The notes below the pieces were generated by a model. That model saw nothing but the letters and a program-made list of their open reading frames with translations. It did no database searches and had not been told where the DNA came from. 35,343 nucleotides of DNA from Dactylosporangium sp. (GTDB lineage Bacteria > Actinomycetota > Actinomycetes > Mycobacteriales > Micromonosporaceae): positions 1-35,343 of the forward strand of contig JAOPWA010000036.1 in assembly GCA_025965915.1 (NCBI GenBank), in the 5' to 3' direction. How positions within the stretch are numbered: position 1 is the stretch's first letter; each line of letters opens with the position of its first letter. Below are positions 7,055 to 14,525 of this stretch, piece after piece. Made by a program: the position numbers and the translations under genes.

Positions 7055-8362
7055 TCAGGCAGTGAACCTCACCGAGTTTCGACGTCGATAGGCAACGAAC
7101 AACACGGTACCGATACCCGCAAGCAGGAGTCCGCAGCCGGCGATGATCCCGACGTTGGTCCCGGTAATGGGGAGCGCGTCACCACCGGCAACCCCGTTCG
7201 CGGCGGCCGTCGGCGAAGGAGCGCTCGTAGTGGCCGGCGGGGCAGGAACGACCGCGGGGGTAGTCGGCGAAGGAGTGCTTGGAGAGGTCTCGGGGGAGGG
7301 AACCTGGTTTGGCTTGAAAACGATGTCGACCCAGTAGTTGTGGTTGGACCGACTGCCTGGGAAGCCAGCGCCGACGTGGTAGGCGCCGCCCGCGGCCGGT
7401 ACGTGCAGAGGGCCGCTGTCGAGGCCGGTACCTGCGAAGCCGTTCAGATTCACGGAATAGAACCCGGTGGACGTGTGGTAGGACGCGACGTACGTGGTAT
7501 CGGCGGTGATCGCGACCGGTGGCGTGAAGGTCACGGTCTGCCAGCCGGCGCCGGTCTCTCCGGAGAAGGTCGCGGTCGCCAGTAGCCGGCCTTCCGATGT
7601 CCACATCGAACCGGTGTGCGTGCCGGTGTTGTTCGAACCCTTGTAGAACCGCAGCGCCGTGACCACGCCGCTCACGTCTGAGCTGAACTTCAGACCGAGC
7701 TCATTGGAGGTGGAATCATCCCAGTTGGCCGTGGTCGGGGTGTCCCCGTCGGCGAAGAGGCTGAAAGTCGACGATTGGGCCCCACCCGCGACGAAAAGCG
7801 GGTCCACCCAGTAGTTGGTTGCGCTGTACGAACTCGTGGGGAAACCGCTACCGCCGTAGCGGAAGACACCGTTGTTCGTGGCCGGAGCGGTCAAGGGCCC
7901 ATTGGTCAAGGGCGCGGTGAAGAAGTTCGGATCAGCGGCGTAATGGCCGTTCGGAGCGAGGTACGACGCCACGTAGGTCATACCGGCTATTACGGGAACC
8001 GGGGTGGTGAAGTTCGCCATTCGCCAGCCCGTGCCCGACGAGTCCCCGAAGGTCAACGTCGCGAGCTGCGTTCCGCTGGACGTCCACAGGCTGCCGCTGT
8101 GGGTCCCGGTGTTGCCCGGTCCCTGGTAGAACCGCAGCCCGGTCACAGTGCCGTTGACGGCGGACTTGAATCGCACGCCCACTTCTGCCGCGCTGGCGTC
8201 GTTGAAGGCGGGGACCGTCGGAACCGCGTTAGTGGCGAACAGCGTAGAAACCGGCTCATTGGCGGCAAGAGCGGGCGATGGGGTCAATGTCGTGGCCGCC
8301 ACGCAGAGTACGGCTGCGGTCAGGCCGACTACGCGCAGTAGTACCGGACGCGATTTGGGCAT
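7055..8362 (-). CDS. LPXTG-anchored surface protein with two DUF4082 domains
   Basis: A 435-aa exported protein. The ATG at 8360-8362 starts MPKSRPVLLRVVGLTAAVLC, a signal peptide with basic start and hydrophobic core ending near SPALAANE. Two homologous beta-rich DUF4082 modules follow, each with GVRFKS or GLKFSS, (L)RFYxGxxNTGTHxGS(L/M)WTS and a YWVD ending. A Pro/Ser/Thr-rich stalk leads to LPITG, a perfect LPXTG sortase signal, then a membrane helix and the basic tail YRRRNSVRF. DUF4082 domains usually occur in large secreted glycan-related proteins and are thought to be binding modules; the two here have no catalytic partner. The raw ORF start (8551) would place the signal peptide internally and is rejected. 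No sortase gene is in the window. It precedes an AT-richer spacer on its 5' side. Confidence 0.85.
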   Translation of the reverse strand: MPKSRPVLLRVVGLTAAVLCVAATTLTPSPALAANEPVSTLFATNAVPTVPAFNDASAAEVGVRFKSAVNGTVTGLRFYQGPGNTGTHSGSLWTSSGTQLATLTFGDSSGTGWRMANFTTPVPVIAGMTYVASYLAPNGHYAADPNFFTAPLTNGPLTAPATNNGVFRYGGSGFPTSSYSATNYWVDPLFVAGGAQSSTFSLFADGDTPTTANWDDSTSNELGLKFSSDVSGVVTALRFYKGSNNTGTHTGSMWTSEGRLLATATFSGETGAGWQTVTFTPPVAITADTTYVASYHTSTGFYSVNLNGFAGTGLDSGPLHVPAAGGAYHVGAGFPGSRSNHNYWVDIVFKPNQVPSPETSPSTPSPTTPAVVPAPPATTSAPSPTAAANGVAGGDALPITGTNVGIIAGCGLLLAGIGTVLFVAYRRRNSVRFTA

Positions 8363-8808
8363 AAGCCTCGTCCACGACGGTCGAGGCAAACCAGAAAAAA
8401 GTGCCACATTGACCCCTACGCGCCGCTTGCCGCCCACGGATTCTGCCCCTCGAATACTGTTTGTAGAAAACCTAACTACGCAAGGTTGCGCAGCGTCCGA
8501 TATGCCCCTCGACCAGCAAAAAGGCACGGCGAAAGATAGCCCGGCAGGCAACTTGCCACCATGACCTATTCACACTGCTTAATCTGCTAAATTGGCTAAT
8601 GCGAATTAACCGTTCGGACCTTCTGGTGAAAGACGGTGTGGACTATTAGCCCCGGTCAGCTCGGCGCCCTGGTTCGGCACGGCGGCCTGCTGGCCGTACG
8701 TTCTGTGGCGCCCCGGCGTGTTCCTGTTGACGCGGGTACGGTCCACACCGCGCCAAGCCCGCAGTCGGCCTCGGCGATGTTCGAGAACTCCTCGCAGCCG
8801 AGCCCGGG
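8363..8808. other. Spacer: AT-richer promoter region of the surface protein plus unassigned DNA
   Basis: About 450 bases between the surface protein and the 8809-8957 fragment. The part from 8380 to 8640 is clearly less GC-rich than its surroundings (for example CTGCTAAATTGGCTAATGCGAATTAACC near 8585) and is the likely promoter region for the leftward surface protein. From 8640 to 8808 the DNA returns to high GC and has short overlapping open frames on both strands, none with a convincing start or recognisable product. It may be decayed coding sequence. Confidence 0.5.
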
Positions 8809-8957
8809 TCAGGGAGCGCCCGTGGCGATCCGTTCCAGTGCCTCGCGCCAGTGCTTGCGCATCGCTTCACGAGCGTTCGCGTCGGGGAGCTTTTCCAGGT
8901 GAGCGTGGATGGCGGTGACCGTCCCCCTGCTGCCGACCCGAGCAAGATGCGCACTAG
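8809..8957 (-). pseudogene. Orphan C-terminal coding fragment (family not recognised)
   Basis: On the minus strand a frame ending at TGA 8809-8811 reads SAHLARVGSRGTVTAIHAHL followed by EKLPDANAREAMRKHWREAL and ERIATGAP. The composition is protein-like: two amphipathic helices and no frameshift. It has no ATG, GTG or TTG start, and in the upstream direction the frame runs out of phase into the 3' end of the GntR gene. This looks like the tail of a lost gene abutting the GntR stop, perhaps through a deletion. I do not recognise the family, and chance remains possible in high-GC DNA, where long spurious frames are common. Confidence 0.3.
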
Positions 8958-9773
8958 TTATGCGGACGACGGCTCGCCGTCCACAGCAGACGCAATCTGT
9001 GTCCGCGCCGCGTCTCCGATTCCGGTACGGATGGAGATGCGGATGCGGTCGGAGCGAAAGAGGTCGCGGGCGAACTCCACGGGGAGCCCGGCCGCGGTGA
9101 AGGCGATCCGCTCGATCAGCATGAGCGGCGCTCCGGGTTCGATGCCGAGCATCCCGGCCTCCTCCGCCGTCGCGATGACCGGCTCGAGAGACTCGTTGGC
9201 CGTGTACGGAGTCTGGCCGTACCGGCGGGTGAGAACGTCGTAAATGGAGCCGGACAGACGGTGTGACAGCAGGTCCGGGAAGGTGTCGGCGGGGAAGTAG
9301 GACCGCTCCAGCGCCAGTGGTTCGCCGTCACCGGAGCGCACCCGGACCACCTCGTGAACCGGGGCCCCCGGCTCCAGACCGAGTGCCTTCGCGGCCGCGC
9401 GGATCGCGGGTTGGGTCGACGCGCTGATGCGCCGTGCTCCGGCGCGCAGCTGTGCTCTGCGCATCTGTTCGGTGAAACCGGCCAGGCCGGTCAGGTCGCA
9501 TTCGATCTTAGGCTGGGCGATGAACGTGCCACCCGTTCTGCCGGGCTTTCGCTTCAGTACGCCCCGACCGGCCAGGCTCGCGAGGGCCTGTCGCAACGTC
9601 ATCCGGCTCACGCCGAGGGCCGTCGCCAGTTGCTGCTCCCGCGGCAACTTGTCGCCTGGTACGAGGTCACCCTTGCTGATGGCCTTCATCAACCACTGTT
9701 CGATCTGCACGTGAGCCGGCAGATCGGAATCCCTGCTCAGGTCCGGCGTACTCGCCAGGACGCTATCCGCCAT
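8958..9773 (-). CDS. GntR-family transcriptional regulator, HutC subfamily
   Basis: A 271-aa regulator with an N-terminal winged helix (about 18-88) containing the GntR signature PGDKLPREQQLATALGVSRM and TLRQALASLAGRGVLKRKPG, and a C-terminal UTRA ligand-binding domain (about 100-260). UTRA hallmarks are PVHEVVRVRSGDGEPLALER, NESLEPVIATAEEAGMLGIE and PLMLIERIAF. ATG 9773 has GGGAGGG about eight bases upstream. HutC-type proteins bind GTnTAnAC palindromes and release on binding a catabolite. The only GTCTAGAC palindromes I find in the window are in front of the FAD oxidase that precedes this gene (53 bp upstream in the same operon) and in the kinase/HAD promoter, so it is very probably the local repressor and autoregulated through the shared transcript. 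The effector is unknown. Confidence 0.92.
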   Translation of the reverse strand: MADSVLASTPDLSRDSDLPAHVQIEQWLMKAISKGDLVPGDKLPREQQLATALGVSRMTLRQALASLAGRGVLKRKPGRTGGTFIAQPKIECDLTGLAGFTEQMRRAQLRAGARRISASTQPAIRAAAKALGLEPGAPVHEVVRVRSGDGEPLALERSYFPADTFPDLLSHRLSGSIYDVLTRRYGQTPYTANESLEPVIATAEEAGMLGIEPGAPLMLIERIAFTAAGLPVEFARDLFRSDRIRISIRTGIGDAARTQIASAVDGEPSSA

Positions 9774-9826
9774 CGTGAGTTCCCTCCCCAGCGGCCAACA
9801 GTATCGGGAGGTCCATGTGAGCCGAC

Positions 9827-11164
9827 CTAAGGGCTCGTACTCGTCGCGTCAGCCAGGCCGTCAGCGCCGGCCATGCCGTCAGCGCCGGCCATGCCGTCAG
9901 CGCTGGTCTGGGCGGCATGGTTGACGCTGCCGCCCTGTGCGGCGGAGCCGATACCCGCGTAGTACTCCTCGTACACCCGCTGCGCGGCGGCGCGGGCCCC
10001 CGCCCACGACCAACCGCCGTCCATGAACCGCGCGGGACTCAGCGATCGCGCGTACGGCGACGGGTGTGGGCCGAGGCTGTCGAGGACGTGCTCGGCGATG
10101 CCGGCGGACCCGGAGACGCCGTGCGCGTTGCATCCGGCCGCCATGACGAAGCCCCGGAGGCCGGGCACGGGGCCGATGATGAACCGCCCATCGGGCGTGA
10201 ACGTGGGCCAGCCGCGGAAGGTCTGCCGGATGCCGGTGTCCGTGGCGTCGGGGATCACCGTTTCCAGTCCCTCGGCGAAGCCCGCCAGCACGTCCCAGTC
10301 CGGTACCGGGTTTGTCGCAACCGCGTCGCTCGACTCGCGCGGATCGAGGCTGACCGCGCCCGCCTCCCAGCCGCCGCAGAGAATGCCGGACACCTCGGCT
10401 CGCGCGTAGATACGTTCGTCGGGGATGCGCAGGACGGGAAGGTCGGCGTGCCAGCCGGGCGCGGACTCGGTGACGTAGTACTCGTGCCGGACCGGAACGA
10501 TCGGCAGGTCCACCCCGACCATGCGGGCGACCTGCCAGGCCCACGGCCCGGCCGCGTTGATGACCAGGCCGGTTGTGATGCTGCCACGGTCGGTCTCGAG
10601 GCCGATGACGGCCCCGTTTTCCGTCCGCACGTCCAGCACCCGGGTGTTCGTGACGACGTTCGCACCCAGTTCGCGGGCGGCGCCGGCATAGGCCGTAGCG
10701 AGGCTGTTGGGCTGCAGGTAACCGTCGGTGGGGCACCACAGCGCGGACCGGACGTGCGCCGGGTCGATGGGCGGGAACAGTTCCTTGAGCCGGGCGGGGC
10801 GTAGAAACTCAACCTCGAGCCCGACGGACCGGGCCACCTTGGCCATGAGCTCGAACTCTTCGGCCCGCTCATCGGTGGACGCGATCCGGATGCTGCCGGT
10901 CTGCCTCCAGTCGACGGGCCAGCCGGTCTCCTGCTCGAATCGGGAGAACAGCTTGACCGAGGCCATCGCGAGCAGGGTCCGCTCGGTGCTGGCGCGCACC
11001 TGTCCCACCAGGCCCGCGGCCTGACTCGAGGTGGCACCCGCGAGCTCTCGCGCCTCGATCAGTTGGACGCTCCGGTGCCCTGCCCTGGTGAGCATGTACG
11101 TGACGGCGCAGCCGATCGCGCCGCCCCCGATCACCGTGATGTCGGCGTCCCGCAGTTCCGCCAT
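9827..11164 (-). CDS. FAD-dependent oxidoreductase, DAO family (sarcosine/glycine oxidase-like)
   Basis: A 445-aa single-domain amine oxidoreductase with the dinucleotide fold DITVIGGGAIGCAVTYMLTR (8-27), SSQAAGLVGQVR (46-57), a typical DAO C-terminal FAD motif VPGLRGFVMAAGCNAHGVSG, and no GcvT domain. The position that carries covalent FAD as His in the 829-aa protein (FHSAG) is Gln here (SQAAG), so FAD is probably bound non-covalently. The last residues are a low-complexity ADGMAG repeat after the fold ends. ATG 11164 is preceded by GGGAGG. It heads a leftward operon with the GntR gene, 92 bp downstream of a GTCTAGAC operator. Its similarity to the first part of the 829-aa enzyme (shared AGLVGQ(L/V)R block) suggests paralogues acting on consecutive or related N-alkyl amines. 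Confidence 0.88.
   Translation of the reverse strand: MAELRDADITVIGGGAIGCAVTYMLTRAGHRSVQLIEARELAGATSSQAAGLVGQVRASTERTLLAMASVKLFSRFEQETGWPVDWRQTGSIRIASTDERAEEFELMAKVARSVGLEVEFLRPARLKELFPPIDPAHVRSALWCPTDGYLQPNSLATAYAGAARELGANVVTNTRVLDVRTENGAVIGLETDRGSITTGLVINAAGPWAWQVARMVGVDLPIVPVRHEYYVTESAPGWHADLPVLRIPDERIYARAEVSGILCGGWEAGAVSLDPRESSDAVATNPVPDWDVLAGFAEGLETVIPDATDTGIRQTFRGWPTFTPDGRFIIGPVPGLRGFVMAAGCNAHGVSGSAGIAEHVLDSLGPHPSPYARSLSPARFMDGGWSWAGARAAAQRVYEEYYAGIGSAAQGGSVNHAAQTSADGMAGADGMAGADGLADATSTSP
9857..9905. repeat. 18-bp in-frame tandem repeat at the FAD oxidase C-terminus
   Basis: GCCGTCAGCGCCGGCCAT is repeated at 9857-9874 and 9875-9892 with a partial third copy. It encodes ADGMAG ADGMAG ADGLAD just before the stop, beyond the conserved fold. 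Confidence 0.9.
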
Positions 11165-11232
11165 GTCGCCTCCCTCATCGCGGCGCTACCACCCCGGTCG
11201 GTGCGACAACGCCGCGTTGTGGACCACCGCAA

Positions 11233-11264
11233 TGCTAGACCGGATGACTCACATAGGTCTAGAC
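11233..11264. promoter_or_regulatory. GTCTAGAC operator plus degenerate copy upstream of the FAD oxidase/GntR operon
   Basis: A perfect GTCTAGAC lies at 11257-11264 inside the longer palindrome GGTCTAGACC, and a degenerate TGCTAGAC at 11233-11240, with centres 24 bp apart. The downstream flank CCGAATGGGTC matches the flank of the 1941 site (CCGAAAAGGTC). The position, about 93 bp before the FAD oxidase start, and the paired layout mirror the kinase/HAD promoter. This supports one regulator, the HutC-type GntR, for both transcripts. Confidence 0.75.
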
Positions 11265-11307
11265 CGAATGGGTCACCGTGGGAGGTGGGCCTCCGTCGCC
11301 GCTACCG

Positions 11308-11799
11308 CTACCCCGTCAGGCTCTGGACCAGCGCCTCGAGTTCCCGCATGAGGTGGTCGGTACGCTCGGCGCCGTAGGCCGCCTCGATCGCGGTGTGGTG
11401 TTCAGCCGTCCGGCGGTCCAGCCGGGCGACCAGATCGCGACCGAGGTCGGACAGGTAGACCGCCACCCGACGACGGTCGGCGATGTCCTGGCGGCGGTAG
11501 ACCAGTGCGTTGTCGACCAGTCGGTCGACCGCCTTCGTCACGGTGGGATGCGGCATCAGGACCGCTTCGGCGAGATCGGTCATCGAGTGCCCGTGGCCGT
11601 CGGAGAGCGCCCGCAGGATCCGCGCCTGTTCCACGCTGACCTGCTCGGCTGCCAGTGACTCGGCCAGGCCGCGGTTGACCTCACGTTCGGCCTCGCTGAG
11701 CAGGTACGCCAGATGCGTGCGCAGTTTCGGCTCAGCCACCTTCGGCTCAGCCACCTTCGGCTCAGCCAACGTCGTCTCAGCCAACGTCGTCTCGGCCAA
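11308..11799 (-). CDS. MarR-family transcriptional regulator
   Basis: A 163-aa winged-helix regulator. Its core reads THLAYLLSEAEREVNRGLAE, EQARILRALSDGHGHSMTDL, AEAVLMPHPTVTKAVDRLVD and the wing YRRQDIADRRRVAVYLSDLG, followed by a C-terminal dimerisation helix. The ORF track extends it to 473 residues through the complementary strand of the next gene, which is an artefact. The TTG at 11797-11799 has a strong purine tract AAAAGGGGGG just upstream and is chosen as start. The N-terminus LAETTLAETTLAEPKVAEPK is a tandem repeat with alternative GTG starts inside it, so copy number could affect expression. It is divergent from the AmiC-like gene, with 51 bp between starts, and is the obvious candidate regulator of the amide module. 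Confidence 0.88.
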   Translation of the reverse strand: MAETTLAETTLAEPKVAEPKVAEPKLRTHLAYLLSEAEREVNRGLAESLAAEQVSVEQARILRALSDGHGHSMTDLAEAVLMPHPTVTKAVDRLVDNALVYRRQDIADRRRVAVYLSDLGRDLVARLDRRTAEHHTAIEAAYGAERTDHLMRELEALVQSLTG

Positions 11800-11800
11800 C
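11731..11800. repeat. 15-bp tandem repeat at the MarR N-terminus (four copies plus partial)
   Basis: Two copies of CTCAGCCACCTTCGG (11731-11760) are followed by two copies of CTCAGCCAACGTCGT (11761-11790) and a partial fifth. Translated on the minus strand these are (L/V)AE(T/P)(T/K) repeats spanning the start codon region, with a TTG or GTG possible start in each unit. Confidence 0.92.
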
Positions 11801-11850
11801 CCTGACCGCCCCCCTTTTCCTCGCGCCTGCAAGCGAAGATACTCGGCGCC

Positions 11851-12960
11851 GTGACCGACGACGTCGCGCTCATCACCGACCTGCTGGAAGCCCGGCTGTT
11901 GGCCCCGGAGCCGCACCGGGTGGCGCGGGTCGGTGTCGTCGTGCCAACCTCCGGCACCCTCGGGATGTTGGCTCCCTGCGCGCTGAACTGCGCGTCGCTG
12001 GCGGCGGCGGAGCTCAACGCGGCCGGCGGAATCCTCGGCCGCCCGGTCGAGTTGGTCGTCATCGACGGCGGCAGAACGCCGGCGAAGGTGGCCGCGGACG
12101 TATCCGGGTTGGTGCGGGACGGCGCGATCGCGGCAGTGGTCGGCACTCACGCCAGCGACGTACGGGTGGCGACCGCCCGGGCCATCGGTGCCGCCGCGCC
12201 CTACGTCTACACCCCGCCCTACGAGGGCGGCGAGCGGAGCCGGGGCATGTTCCTTCTCGGCGAGACACCCGGCCGGCAACTGCGTCCGGTCGTCGACTGG
12301 CTGGTCGGGCGGCGTCGGGCCCGGCGCTGGTTCCTGCTGGGCAACGACTATGTCTGGCCCCGGCGCTCGCATGCGGCGGCCCGCCGCTACCTGGACCAGG
12401 CCGGCGCGGAGGTGATCACCGAGCGGTACGTACCACGTGGGATCGTCGACCCGTACCCACTGGTGGAGGCGGTGGGCGCCGCCCGCGTCGACGCTGTGCT
12501 GCTCACCCTCGTGGGCAGTGACCTGGTGACGTTCAATCGGGCGTTCGCCGCGAGCCGGTGGGGTAGCAGGGTACTGCGGCTGTGCGGGGCGCTGGAGGAG
12601 AACGGTCTGGTCGGCGCCGGCGGAGACGACAGCGGCGAACTGTACGCGGCGATGGGCTACTTCGGGGCGGTGGCGACCGAGTCGAGCCTCGCGTTCGGCG
12701 AGCGCTACACCGCCCGGTTCGGCCCGCACTCCCCGCTGCTCAACGGGTACGGGGAGGGCTGCTACGACGGCGTGCGGCTACTGGCCGCGCTGGCGCAGCG
12801 GGCCGGGACGCTCGCCACGTCGGCCCTGGACGCCGTCGCCGACGGTACGACGGTGGTCGGCGGGCGGGGCCGGTTCACGCTGCTGGACCGGCACGCCGAC
12901 CAGCCAGTTTATCTGGCCCGCGCGGAAGGCCTGGACTTCAACGTGATCGCCGCATTCTGA
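11851..12960 (+). CDS. AmiC-like cytosolic ligand-binding protein (Leu/Ile/Val-binding fold)
   Basis: A 369-aa type I periplasmic-binding-fold protein with VARVGVVVPTSGTLGMLAPC (about 24-43), a cofactor-like loop LAAAELNAAGGILGRPVELV, AVVGTHASDVRVATARAIGA, and YVYTPPYEGGERSRGMFLLG. It has no signal peptide or lipobox, so it should stay in the cytosol. This is the property of AmiC, the amide sensor of the Pseudomonas amidase operon, as opposed to transport-binding proteins. The gene starts at GTG 11851, and its downstream neighbours are a permease and an acetamidase/formamidase, which matches an amide-sensing role. No ABC transporter genes accompany it. In Pseudomonas, AmiC inhibits the antiterminator AmiR; no AmiR-like gene is present, so the partner would have to be different, perhaps the divergent MarR protein. 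That last step is speculation. Confidence 0.8.
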   Translation: MTDDVALITDLLEARLLAPEPHRVARVGVVVPTSGTLGMLAPCALNCASLAAAELNAAGGILGRPVELVVIDGGRTPAKVAADVSGLVRDGAIAAVVGTHASDVRVATARAIGAAAPYVYTPPYEGGERSRGMFLLGETPGRQLRPVVDWLVGRRRARRWFLLGNDYVWPRRSHAAARRYLDQAGAEVITERYVPRGIVDPYPLVEAVGAARVDAVLLTLVGSDLVTFNRAFAASRWGSRVLRLCGALEENGLVGAGGDDSGELYAAMGYFGAVATESSLAFGERYTARFGPHSPLLNGYGEGCYDGVRLLAALAQRAGTLATSALDAVADGTTVVGGRGRFTLLDRHADQPVYLARAEGLDFNVIAAF

Positions 12961-12974
12961 CCGGGCGCGACGCA

Positions 12975-13020
12975 TCAACAAAGTTTGCTATGGAAAACTT
13001 TTCAAATTCAAGCTTGTTGA
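12975..13020. promoter_or_regulatory. AT-rich promoter/operator region before the amide permease
   Basis: This is one of the few AT-rich stretches in the module. It contains the inverted repeat AAGTTT-8-AAACTT (12981-13000), nested in an outer repeat TCAACAA (12975-12981) / TTGTTGA (13014-13020). A MarR- or AmiC-dependent site here would place the permease and amidase under a separate promoter from the AmiC-like gene. No clear -35/-10 pair can be assigned. Confidence 0.5.
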
Positions 13021-13067
13021 CTATCGTCCGGCACACCTGATCCATGCCCGAGAAGGGAAGTCGCGCC

Positions 13068-14525
13068 GTGGCCCACCCACCCGACCAACCGGCGGCTGCC
13101 GCGCAGTTGCAGGAGTTCGGCTACCGCCAGGAGCTCAGCCGCTCGCTCAGCTTCGCCGACCTGCTCATCTACGGCCTCATTTTCATGGTGCCGATCGCGC
13201 CGTTCGGCATCTTCGGCAGTGTGTACGCCGGTTCCGGCGGCATGGTCGCGCTCGCGTACATCGTCGGCATGGTGGCGATGATGTTCACCGCCCTGTCGTA
13301 CTCGCAGATGGTCCGCGCGTTCCCGATGGCCGGGTCGGTCTACAGCTACGCCGGCCGGGGCATCGCGGCACCGGTGGGCTTCCTGGCCGGCTGGGTCATC
13401 CTGCTCGACTACGTGCTGATACCCGGCTTGCTGTACCTCGTGGCCAGCGTGGCCATGCACACGTTCGTGCCTGTCATCCCGGTATGGCTGTGGCTGGCAG
13501 CCTTCGTTGTCCTCAACACGGTGGTCAACTACCTCGGCATCGAGATGACCGCCAGGATCACCCGCATCATGCTCGTCGTCGAAGTGGTGATCCTCGCCGT
13601 CTTCCTCGCGGTCGGCGTCGCCGCGCTCGCCCAGGGCAAGGGCGCCGGCTTCGCGCTGAGCCCGTTCTACAACGCCGCCACCTTCAAATGGTCGGTCGTC
13701 TTCGGCGCCGTCTCGGTCGCGGTGCTGTCGTTCCTCGGCTTCGACGGCATCTCGATGCTCGCCGAGGAGAGCCGCGAGGAGGCCCGCAAGATCGGTCGAT
13801 CCATGATCGTCGCGCTGCTGCTGGCCGGCACCCTGTTCATCGTGCAGACCTGGGTGGCCGCGCTGCTGGTACCCGACCCGGGCAAGCTGCTGCACGACGG
13901 CGACCCGGCGGGGACCGCGTTCTACGACGCCGCCCGGGTGGCCGGCGGCGGCTGGCTCGCCGGCCTGGCCGCGCTCGCCACCGCGATCGCCTGGGGGTTC
14001 GCCAACTCGCTGGTCGCCCAGGCCGCCACATCCCGCCTGTTGTACGCGATGGCCCGCGACGGGCAGATGCCCCGGTTCCTGGCCAAGATCAACCCCAAGC
14101 ACAAGGTACCGGCGAACGCCACCTTCCTGGTCGCGGCGGTGTCACTGGTGCTCGGCATCTGGATGGCGCTGCGCAGCGACGGGTTGACGCTGCTCACCAC
14201 GCTGGTCAACTTCGGCGCGATGACCGCGTTCCTGGCCCTGCACGTCTCGGTGGTCGTGCACTACGTCATCCGGCAGGGCAGCCGGGACTGGCTGCGCCAC
14301 GTCGTCGTGCCCGTCATCGGCTTCATCATCCTCGCGTACGTGGTCATCAACGCGAAGGTGGCCGCGCAGGTTCTCGGCTTCATCTGGCTCGGCATCGGCG
14401 TGATCGTCCTGATCACGATGTACGCCCGCGGCCGGCGTCCCACGCTCGCCGGCCTGACCGAGACAGCGGCCGGCGAGACAGCGGCCGGACCGCAGAACGA
14501 AACCTTGAGGAGCGTTGGTGACTGA
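13068..14525 (+). CDS. APC-family amino acid/amide permease
   Basis: A 12-helix permease of about 485 residues: SLSFADLLIYGLIFMVPIAP, the consensus loop MVRAFPMAGSVYSYAGRGIA, and AVLSFLGFDGISMLAEESRE, which is characteristic of bacterial APC members. The raw ORF begins at ATG 13044, but that codon has no ribosome site. GTG 13068 follows AAGGGAAG by seven bases and gives MAHPPDQPAAAAQLQEFGYR. The C-terminal tail after the last helix is low complexity and includes a duplicated ETAAG. Its stop overlaps the start of the formamidase, so the two are translationally coupled. It likely imports an amide or amino acid amide that the amidase then hydrolyses. Confidence 0.87.
   Translation: MAHPPDQPAAAAQLQEFGYRQELSRSLSFADLLIYGLIFMVPIAPFGIFGSVYAGSGGMVALAYIVGMVAMMFTALSYSQMVRAFPMAGSVYSYAGRGIAAPVGFLAGWVILLDYVLIPGLLYLVASVAMHTFVPVIPVWLWLAAFVVLNTVVNYLGIEMTARITRIMLVVEVVILAVFLAVGVAALAQGKGAGFALSPFYNAATFKWSVVFGAVSVAVLSFLGFDGISMLAEESREEARKIGRSMIVALLLAGTLFIVQTWVAALLVPDPGKLLHDGDPAGTAFYDAARVAGGGWLAGLAALATAIAWGFANSLVAQAATSRLLYAMARDGQMPRFLAKINPKHKVPANATFLVAAVSLVLGIWMALRSDGLTLLTTLVNFGAMTAFLALHVSVVVHYVIRQGSRDWLRHVVVPVIGFIILAYVVINAKVAAQVLGFIWLGIGVIVLITMYARGRRPTLAGLTETAAGETAAGPQNETLRSVGD
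14460..14489. repeat. 15-bp in-frame duplication in the permease C-terminal tail
   Basis: GAGACAGCGGCCGG(C/A) occurs at 14460-14474 and 14475-14489 and encodes ETAAG ETAAG, after the last membrane helix and close to the stop codon. Confidence 0.85.

Noticed and set aside
8640-8808. Transposase fragment in the spacer
   Set aside because: Short open frames exist on both strands, but no DDE or HTH motif, inverted repeats or target duplication could be seen.
11800-12729. Upstream extension of the MarR ORF to 473 aa
   Set aside because: The extension is the complementary strand of the AmiC-like gene; a ribosome site and TTG start at 11799 mark the real start.
13484-14521. 345-aa Arg-rich plus-strand ORF inside the permease
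   Set aside because: Out-of-frame reading of the APC permease; extreme Arg/Pro/Ala content.
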